From Oscillospiraceae bacterium (GTDB lineage Bacteria > Bacillota_A > Clostridia > Oscillospirales > Oscillospiraceae), in the NCBI GenBank assembly GCA_017411905.1, contig JAFQPB010000034.1:1-26152 (forward strand): 26,152 bases of DNA, in the 5' to 3' direction. Under the pieces are notes generated by a model, which saw nothing but the letters and a program-made list of their open reading frames with translations, was not told the DNA's origin and did not search any database. This document shows, in pieces, positions 21,447 through 26,152 of the stretch (positions within the stretch are counted from its first letter, which is position 1; each line of letters begins with the position of its first letter). The position numbers were made by a program, and so were the translations under genes.

Positions 21447-22931
21447 TCACGGATCGTTGACTATGCCGGCAAAGAGGGGGAGATCGTCCTGGCTGCTGAC
21501 GATGAACAGGAACGGACGATCCAGCGTAAAGTCGATCTTCTGATCTGTCGGTGCGGTACCGGGCTCTGTCATAATGACAGTATAAGCCGCGCCTACGCAG
21601 CCCTTTTCGTCGATCGCTACCCGAACGGCGTGATCGATCTTGCTCACAAAAAGCTCAGGCGTGTCGGTGAGGGAAGTGAAATCCGAAATGCTGTAATCGA
21701 AAATGTCCGTCACACCTATGGCTTTTATGCCGTCACACAGATCCTTTTGGTCGGAAACATCAAATTTGGGAAGGCTCAATCGGATATTAATATTTTTCCT
21801 GTTTTGCCAGGCGCTGGGACTTAGTGTCATTTGCAGATATTCCTTGCTTTCCAATATTTCCGAGACAGTATGACCTTCGTCAGGCAGGATCAGCCACATA
21901 CGGTTATTTCCTGTGAGCGACAGAGAAACAGCGGAAAAATTCTCTCCCCAGAAGTACGTATGGGTTTGCAGCGTTTTATGCATAAAGGGAACCTGCACAT
22001 CCCCCTTCGGACTGTGGAAAAGCGCCTCATAGGTGTTGCTTTCGTTGAATTTTTCCTTCCAAGATGCGGTAAAGGAAACGGTCGAAGCCAGCGCGAAAAC
22101 GGCATCGGGCTCCAATTGCACATTTCCTGCCTGTTCCTTCAGTAATCCGCCGGTATTCTCATTCAGCCAATATTGTAGCTGCTCGTTCATTTTCACGGTG
22201 CCCAAGTCACCGCTGAAGGAAGAGGCATAGTAGCGGTCGGCCAGCAGCTCAGCCGTTGCTTCCTTAAAAGAATAGGCATCATCCAGCCATAGGGAATTGG
22301 CTAAAAGCAGGGAGGTTTGTCCGTCTGCGCAGTAATGGGCGTTCCAAAGAAGATCGACCCGTGTCCGGAGCCGCTCGACGGAGCTTACCGCAAGCAGGTC
22401 CAGAATTTGCTGTCGGGAATTGCCGCTTGCGGTTTCTGCCAGCATTGCCAAAGCCAGATATGTATTCACGGGAGAGTAGGTGGCGTTGCCCTCTTCCTGC
22501 AGAAATTGCCGGATGCTGGTATGGAAGAACTCTCTTAAGCTGTTGGCGTATCCCTCCGGCTGGTCGTATTGCCGGCTCTGACTGTCACGCCAAGCATTAT
22601 ATGCGGCTTCGTAATCCTGCCAGTCGGGGTAGTCATCGTAATTGGGGTAGGCTGCCATTTCAGGATATACAGGCTCACTGAGCAGATTGCAAAGCTGTCC
22701 GATGGGTCGGATGATAGGGTCGGTTGGCGGCTGTGTCGGGTCGGTGGGAAGACCGGGAGAAGGACCGAGCTCGGGGGCAAAGAGGCTCAGACCGATCGCC
22801 AGCACCAAAAGGGCCGCTACCGCATTGACCCAATTAAGCCGGGGATGCTTTTTCTTTTGGGGTGTGGCTGCTTTCTCAATGAGATCGGCGTCGATATGCT
22901 CTAAAGCGTGCAGGATTTCGCTGTCCTTCAT
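21447..22931 (-). CDS. Membrane-anchored serpin with anti-sigma-like N-terminus
   Basis: A 494-residue protein. Residues 1-32 are cytoplasmic and charged (MKDSEILHALEHIDADLIEK, then KKKHPRL), a head common in clostridial genes paired with ECF sigma factors; 33-53 is a helix (NAVAALLVLAIGLSLFAPEL); about 54-130 is a Pro/Tyr-rich linker; and 130-494 is a serpin. Serpin landmarks are YSPVNTYLALAMLAETASGN, VSFTASWKEKF, VPFMHKT, MWLILPDEG, LSLPKFDV, DHAVRVAIDEKG and DRPFLFIV. The reactive-loop hinge reads EKGCVGAAY (442-450): Gly444 at P15 and small residues at P12-P10 fit an inhibitor, though Cys stands at P14. The scissile bond lies within about 455-462, not fixable by eye. It overlaps the ECF sigma stop as ATGA and is co-translated with it. 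Confidence 0.88.
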   Translation of the reverse strand: MKDSEILHALEHIDADLIEKAATPQKKKHPRLNWVNAVAALLVLAIGLSLFAPELGPSPGLPTDPTQPPTDPIIRPIGQLCNLLSEPVYPEMAAYPNYDDYPDWQDYEAAYNAWRDSQSRQYDQPEGYANSLREFFHTSIRQFLQEEGNATYSPVNTYLALAMLAETASGNSRQQILDLLAVSSVERLRTRVDLLWNAHYCADGQTSLLLANSLWLDDAYSFKEATAELLADRYYASSFSGDLGTVKMNEQLQYWLNENTGGLLKEQAGNVQLEPDAVFALASTVSFTASWKEKFNESNTYEALFHSPKGDVQVPFMHKTLQTHTYFWGENFSAVSLSLTGNNRMWLILPDEGHTVSEILESKEYLQMTLSPSAWQNRKNINIRLSLPKFDVSDQKDLCDGIKAIGVTDIFDYSISDFTSLTDTPELFVSKIDHAVRVAIDEKGCVGAAYTVIMTEPGTAPTDQKIDFTLDRPFLFIVSSQDDLPLFAGIVNDP

Positions 22932-23488
22932 AGGGTATAGCCCTCCTTTTCGAGATATTTTCGCAAGGCATTACGGCAACGGAAAAGAATGGATTTTGCC
23001 TTGCTTTGGGTGATGCCAAAATGATGAGAAATATCCGCAATGCTGTCCATATACCAGTAACGGCGAAGAAATACATTGCGCGAAAGCTCGGATTGCTGCC
23101 GCAAAAAGGCGCTGATGGTCTGACTGAGCGCAATGGCCTCCATACTGCGCTCGGTATCCTCTGCGCTTGGGATGCACAGCAGCAGCTCTGTGGAAAGCTC
23201 CTGCACATAGGCACTGCGGCAAAGGCGCTGCTGATACCGGCAGCGGTCGATGGATATGTGACGGATGATGCGGGCAAGGTATGCAAAAAGATAGCTGTGG
23301 GGCATATGGGGCGGAATGGTGTTCCAAGCTTGCAGATAGGTGTCGTTTTCGCACTCCTCGGCGGTCACTTTGTTTTTAACGATGCCAAAGGATACGCCGC
23401 GCAGCTTCTCACCGTACTTTGCGGCTGTGTGTGCGATGGCACTCTCGCTGCGCTGTAGGTATAGTTCTACAATTTTATGATCCTCCAT
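22928..23488 (-). CDS. ECF-type RNA polymerase sigma factor
   Basis: A 186-residue sigma-70 protein of the ECF group, with region 2 (about 13-85, AEECENDTYLQAWNTIPP and ARIIRHISIDRCR) and region 4 (about 118-180, LSRNVFLRRYWYMDSIADIS, then FGITQSKAKSILFRCRNALRKYL). No region 3 is present. AGGAGG (23500-23495) lies six bases before the ATG. Its stop overlaps the start of the serpin gene as ATGA, the usual sign of a sigma/anti-sigma pair. The promoter it recognises is unknown; the upstream region also has GCAACC 16 bases before CGCTAT on the minus strand, which might be an autoregulatory ECF promoter. Confidence 0.92.
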   Translation of the reverse strand: MEDHKIVELYLQRSESAIAHTAAKYGEKLRGVSFGIVKNKVTAEECENDTYLQAWNTIPPHMPHSYLFAYLARIIRHISIDRCRYQQRLCRSAYVQELSTELLLCIPSAEDTERSMEAIALSQTISAFLRQQSELSRNVFLRRYWYMDSIADISHHFGITQSKAKSILFRCRNALRKYLEKEGYTL

Positions 23489-23517
23489 AATCTCCCTCCT
23501 TCACCCTATATAGCGAT

Positions 23518-23546
23518 ATTTTACAGCATTTGGTTGCACATAGCAA
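23518..23546 (-). promoter_or_regulatory. Possible sigma-A promoter of the ECF-serpin operon
   Basis: On the minus strand TTGCTA (23546-23541) and TAAAAT (23523-23518) are separated by 17 bases, with the start about 20 bases before the ECF ribosome site. A GCAACC/CGCTAT pair overlaps it, so basal and autoregulated transcription may share this site. Confidence 0.6.
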
Positions 23547-23548
23547 GA

Positions 23549-23576
23549 AAAACGGCTGTTTTGATACAGCCGTTTT
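23549..23576 (-). terminator. Bidirectional terminator hairpin upstream of the ECF gene
   Basis: AAAACGGCTGT (23549-23559) and ACAGCCGTTTT (23566-23576) form an 11-bp stem with a TTTGAT loop and T tracts on both strands. On the minus strand it would stop transcripts from the LysR gene. The core is like the tatD terminator (CGGCTGT/ACAGCCG). Confidence 0.8.
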
Positions 23577-23597
23577 AGTGGATAGTTGTCAATATTC

Positions 23598-23722
23598 CTT
23601 TGTGCTTGTCATCCTTCGATTTCGGGCCGATGGCTCTGCACTCAGGATGACAGCCTTAGCTTGATGGTACTTTCATAACAATGACAACCAAATTGTCAAT
23701 TATCAATTATCAATTGTCAATT
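23598..23722. repeat. Intergenic repeats between LysR and ECF genes
   Basis: Two repeat types are here. Around 23609-23652 is an inverted pair TGTCATCC/GGATGACA with a spacer (a similar TTGTCATT/AATGACA pair lies at 19999-20025 before yabP). At 23691-23722 is the AT-rich copy 3, AATTGTCAATTATCAATT repeated with ATCAATTGTCAATT, which carries TTGACA on the minus strand. No gene is seen. Their insertion seems to separate the LysR stop from its terminator. Confidence 0.6.
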
Positions 23723-23735
23723 CATGATGGTGCGG

Positions 23736-24611
23736 TCATTGACAGCTCCTGAGCCTTCTTACAAGGTCTTCCACAAAGCCCCAAACCGGCGGCTCTAACC
23801 ATTTGTCGTAGAGAATACACATATAAAACGCCTGATGCCAGTTTTCGATAGGTCGGAACGTAACGCCGGGGCGGGGCAGGGCGCATTTTTCGGACATCAC
23901 GCAGATGCCGACACCTTCTGCTACAAGGGAACGGGCGGCACCGGCGGTATTGACGGTACAGACGATCTGTTCTTCGATAGGTGTACCGCTGGCCCACTGG
24001 CCAAAGCTGTTTTCTATGTCATAATTGAAAACGATTTGCGTTTCCCGTGCAATCTGCTGGGGAACAAGGGAAGTCTCTTTGGACAGAGGGTGTCCCTCCG
24101 GCAGGGCAACGCAGAAGTTTCCCTGCCCCAAGCGGCGGAAATGGAGGCTTCTGTCCCGGTTGGTGGTGTCCACGATGGCCATATCTAATTTTTCTTCCCG
24201 CACCAAGTCCATCAGCTCCTCGGCGGAGCTTTCTGTCAGCCGGAAGCGGATACGGTCGTTTTGCCGGATGTGAGATAAGATTTCCTTTGCTACAGTACTG
24301 TCCAAGGTGCCAGAGACTACGCCCAGCCGGATGACCACCGGTGCACTGGTCTTGCTGTCTCGGAGGGTGATGGAGGCATCGTTTAATTCCTTTAGCGCGG
24401 CATCTACCTTTTCCTGATAGAAGCGGCCTTCTTCTGTCAGGCGGATATTTCTGCCCACCTTTTCAAAGAGCTTTACATCACCCAATTCTTCCTCTAAATG
24501 GTGGATGGCACTGCTAAGCGACGGCTGAGAAATACCCAGCCGCGCTGCCGCCAAGGTGTAGTGCTCCAACTGCGCCAGTACGGAAAAATACCGCAAATAA
24601 TTATAGTTCAT
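23736..24611 (-). CDS. LysR-family transcriptional regulator
   Basis: A 291-residue LysR-type regulator. The N-terminal helix-turn-helix is YFSVLAQLEHYTLAAARLGISQPSLS (about 8-33) with SAIHHLEEELGDVKLFEK after it, and a two-lobed sensor domain follows (about 92-290; IRLGVVSGTLD, LDMAIVDTT, GVGICVMSE). No ligand can be read from sequence. GAGGTG (24622-24617) is five bases from the ATG. It is divergent from the trigger-factor gene, and an ATAG-N7-CTAT site lies in between, so it may control itself and possibly that neighbour. No enzyme gene typical of a LysR target is adjacent. Confidence 0.92.
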   Translation of the reverse strand: MNYNYLRYFSVLAQLEHYTLAAARLGISQPSLSSAIHHLEEELGDVKLFEKVGRNIRLTEEGRFYQEKVDAALKELNDASITLRDSKTSAPVVIRLGVVSGTLDSTVAKEILSHIRQNDRIRFRLTESSAEELMDLVREEKLDMAIVDTTNRDRSLHFRRLGQGNFCVALPEGHPLSKETSLVPQQIARETQIVFNYDIENSFGQWASGTPIEEQIVCTVNTAGAARSLVAEGVGICVMSEKCALPRPGVTFRPIENWHQAFYMCILYDKWLEPPVWGFVEDLVRRLRSCQ

Positions 24612-24629
24612 ATATGCACCTCTAAAATC

Positions 24630-24646
24630 TATAGATAGAAACTATA
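24630..24646. promoter_or_regulatory. Possible LysR operator, TATAG-N7-CTATA
   Basis: TATAG (24630-24634) and CTATA (24642-24646) are inverted with seven bases between, the ATAG-N7-CTAT form found at several LysR sites such as OxyR. It begins 18 bases upstream of the LysR start codon. A further CTAT is at 24662-24665 without exact spacing. Confidence 0.45.
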
Positions 24647-24666
24647 AATAAAATATCATAACTATA

Positions 24667-24694
24667 TTGTTTTTACAAGAGAAATTTGTATAAT
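24667..24694 (+). promoter_or_regulatory. Upstream promoter candidate of the trigger-factor gene
   Basis: TTGTTT (24667-24672) and TATAAT (24689-24694) with a 16-base spacer. It lies next to the possible LysR operator, so it is the one that regulator could affect. Confidence 0.55.
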
Positions 24695-24749
24695 GAGAGC
24701 GTTGCTTGAAAAATTACCGGAAAATGCCGTCTTTCGGGAAAAAGAAGGA

Positions 24750-24778
24750 TTGCAAAGGTTTAAAAGGTATGGTAAAAT
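24750..24778 (+). promoter_or_regulatory. Proximal promoter of the trigger-factor gene
   Basis: TTGCAA (24750-24755) and TAAAAT (24773-24778) are 17 bases apart, with the extended -10 TGG (24770-24772). The start near 24785 would give a 40-base leader ending in AAGGAG. Confidence 0.7.
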
Positions 24779-24825
24779 GGCAGGTGGAAAACCTGCGTTT
24801 TTGCGCAGACCGAAGGAGAACAAAA

Positions 24826-25770
24826 ATGGCATTTACTTACCTTGGACTGAAGGCCAATTATCAAAGACATATCGTTACGGAAGCAGAGGTCGACCGCCAT
24901 ATCGAGCGGCTGCAGCAGCAGTACCCCCGTATCGCGGTGATTAAGGATCGCCCCACCGAAAACGGGGATGAGATCGTGCTGGACTATGCAGGCTTCTGCG
25001 ATGGCGTGCAGTTCGCCGGTGGTACCGCTGAGATGCAGACCTTGGTGCTGGGAAGCGGGATGTTCATTCCCGGCTTTGAGGAGCAGCTTCTGGACAAAGT
25101 TCCCGGCGAGGAAGTGACGGTAAAGGTAACCTTCCCGGCGCAGTACCATTCCGAGGAGCTTGCTGGCAAAGACGCAGAATTTAAGTGCAAGATCCATGAG
25201 ATCCGGGTGAAGACCCCCTATGAGCCGGACGATGTATTTGCCAAAGAGGTCGGCGGCTGCGATACTTTCCCGGAAATGAAGGAAAAGCTTAGAGAAAGCC
25301 TGCAAAAATTTACCGACGAGCGGGGCGAAATGGATCTGCAGGATCGGCTGCTTCGCACTGCGGCAGAGACCTTGGAGTATACCCCCAGTGAGGGCGAAAT
25401 TGAGGAAGCGGTGCAGGAGCAGATGAATAACCTGCGTGCCCAGCTCTCCCAGCAGGGTCTTACCTTAGATATGTATATGCAGTTTATGAATACCACCGAG
25501 GAGGCTCTCCGGGAGGAGGCAAAGCCTGCGGCTGTGGCAGCCCTTAGAAATGCGGCAGCCATCGACCGGGTGGTGATCTTGGAGGGGCTTTCCGCTACCA
25601 AGGAAGAGATCGGGGAGACACTGGCTATGGTCTGCCGTCAGAATGATATGACTATGGAGCAGATAAAGCCCTATTACGATGCCGAATTTGAAAAGGCACT
25701 GGAGAAAAGTGTACTGACCGGGAAGGCGATGGGTCTCATTCGGGACGCCGCCGTCATCACGGAGGTATAA
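24826..25770 (+). CDS. Trigger-factor-like FKBP chaperone without N-domain
   Basis: A 314-residue protein with an FKBP-type prolyl isomerase domain (about 45-130; DEIVLDYAGFCDGVQFAGG, GSGMFIPGFEEQLL, PGEEVTVKVTFP) and the helical chaperone domain of trigger factor (about 135-314; FPEMKEKLRESLQ, EGEIEEAVQEQMN, QGLTLDMYMQFMN). Full trigger factor is about 430 residues and begins with a ribosome-docking domain carrying a basic FRxGK loop; that domain is absent and replaced by a short head (MAFTYLGLKANYQRHIVTEA). The ATG at 24826 is chosen for AAGGAG (24813-24818) seven bases upstream; the 24706 start precedes the proximal promoter. It is probably a chaperone that works away from the ribosome; a standard tig gene may exist elsewhere. 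Confidence 0.85.
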   Translation: MAFTYLGLKANYQRHIVTEAEVDRHIERLQQQYPRIAVIKDRPTENGDEIVLDYAGFCDGVQFAGGTAEMQTLVLGSGMFIPGFEEQLLDKVPGEEVTVKVTFPAQYHSEELAGKDAEFKCKIHEIRVKTPYEPDDVFAKEVGGCDTFPEMKEKLRESLQKFTDERGEMDLQDRLLRTAAETLEYTPSEGEIEEAVQEQMNNLRAQLSQQGLTLDMYMQFMNTTEEALREEAKPAAVAALRNAAAIDRVVILEGLSATKEEIGETLAMVCRQNDMTMEQIKPYYDAEFEKALEKSVLTGKAMGLIRDAAVITEV

Positions 25771-25822
25771 TAAAAACATAATTATTGTGTCAAGTGACAC
25801 CGAAAACAAGGAGGAACATACT

Positions 25823-26152
25823 ATGGCAATCGTTTTTGACGAAAATGGCAAGTACGTGGACGAAAAGGGTCTTGTAAAGCTGGATCCTACCAAGTTCGCT
25901 GACTGGCAGATCGCAGAAGAAGCAGAAAAGACTCTGCCTCCCGTGGATTATTTCCGTGAGAAGCTGGGCCTGCTGCCCGAAGAGATCATCCCCTACGGCA
26001 AGACCCCCAAGATCGACTTTATTAAGGTTATGAACCGTTTGGCAGATAAGCCCGACGGCAAGTTCATCGAGGTTACCGCGGTTACCCCCACCCCCTTCGG
26101 TGAAGGTAAGTCCACCGTTTCTCTGGGTCTGATCGAAGGCCTGGGCTACATC
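25823..26152 (+). CDS. fhs: Formate-tetrahydrofolate ligase, 5' part only
   Basis: The first 110 codons run off the window edge with an open frame. Formate-THF ligase uses ATP to make 10-formyl-THF from formate, in the one-carbon and acetogenic pathways. The conserved start of the fold is clear: DYFREKLGLLPEEIIPYGKTP, VMNRLADKPDGKFIEVTAVT and the P-loop PTPFGEGKSTVSLGL. The residues before these (about 1-35) are longer than the short head of many Fhs proteins. AAGGAGG (25808-25814) is eight bases from the ATG. Codon choice is strongly biased (CCC, AAG, GGT), as in highly expressed genes. It lies 52 bases from the trigger-factor-like gene and may share its transcript. Confidence 0.95.
   Translation, partial: MAIVFDENGKYVDEKGLVKLDPTKFADWQIAEEAEKTLPPVDYFREKLGLLPEEIIPYGKTPKIDFIKVMNRLADKPDGKFIEVTAVTPTPFGEGKSTVSLGLIEGLGYI

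Noticed and set aside
23691..23722. Short direct repeats as a CRISPR or origin iteron set
   Set aside because: ATCAATT and GTCAATT units belong to a dispersed intergenic repeat with copies at 11249 and 21377; no replication gene is near.
24693..24944. 83-codon open frame before the trigger-factor gene
   Set aside because: It spans the proximal promoter and overlaps the chaperone gene in another frame; no domain.

Overview
The window looks like a piece of a spore-forming Firmicutes chromosome, most likely class Clostridia and probably an Oscillospirales-type gut organism. The grounds are the yabP-yabQ-divIC-S1 sporulation and division cluster, RpoD and LepA of Firmicutes type, strong AGGAGG ribosome sites, THF and TPP riboswitches in front of ECF-transporter S components, a CooT-type nickel protein, formate-THF ligase, and several families of short palindromic repeats between genes. 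The assignment to order is inference; no rRNA or other taxonomic marker was available. Most of the window is coding. I see no tRNA, rRNA, CRISPR array, transposase or prophage.

Layout. 1-620: repeat-derived sequence around a 45-residue Cys-rich membrane peptide with its own terminator. 618-3797 (minus): lepA then hemW. 4032-5192 (plus): rpoD with its own promoter and terminator. 5363-6711 (minus): hisS, broken by an apparent one-base deletion. 6897-8062 (minus): minD and an mgsA-like gene whose product lacks the catalytic Asp. 8063-8522: divergent control region with a minD promoter, a 24-bp palindrome, a THF riboswitch and a terminator. 8523-9578: a FolT-like transporter with an unusual C-terminal extension. 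9783-11248: nickel-handling-like operon (His-rich protein, CooT, small-multidrug-export membrane protein, HIT protein). 11266-12255: promoter, TPP riboswitch, attenuator, inserted repeat and thiT. 12363-17699 (minus): SLH-domain exported protein, M14 peptidase, and two tandem paralogous membrane proteins, one fused in frame to ribose-5-phosphate isomerase B. 17759-19954 (minus): yabP-yabQ-divIC-S1-SDR. 20120-21365 (plus): Sfp-type phosphopantetheinyl transferase and TatD. 21447-23488 (minus): an ECF sigma factor overlapping a membrane-anchored serpin. 23736-24611 (minus): LysR regulator. 24826-26152 (plus): trigger-factor-like chaperone lacking its ribosome-binding domain, and the start of fhs.

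The strongest candidates for something undescribed are three. First, the ECF sigma factor is overlapped by a gene that joins a short anti-sigma-like cytoplasmic head and a transmembrane helix to an extracellular serpin, which could make the serpin's protease-triggered refolding a transcriptional signal. Second, RpiB is fused to a membrane protein through a linker encoded by an A10 tract; one added A would put a stop codon almost at once after the RpiB domain, so one gene might make both free and membrane-bound enzyme. Third, the MgsA-like protein next to minD has lost residues required for methylglyoxal synthesis and may have another job.

Folate metabolism recurs: the THF riboswitch controls folate uptake by FolT, and fhs uses THF at the right edge. 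The repeats sit almost only between genes; one supplies the stop codon of thiT, and another overlaps the -35 hexamer of the thiT promoter.
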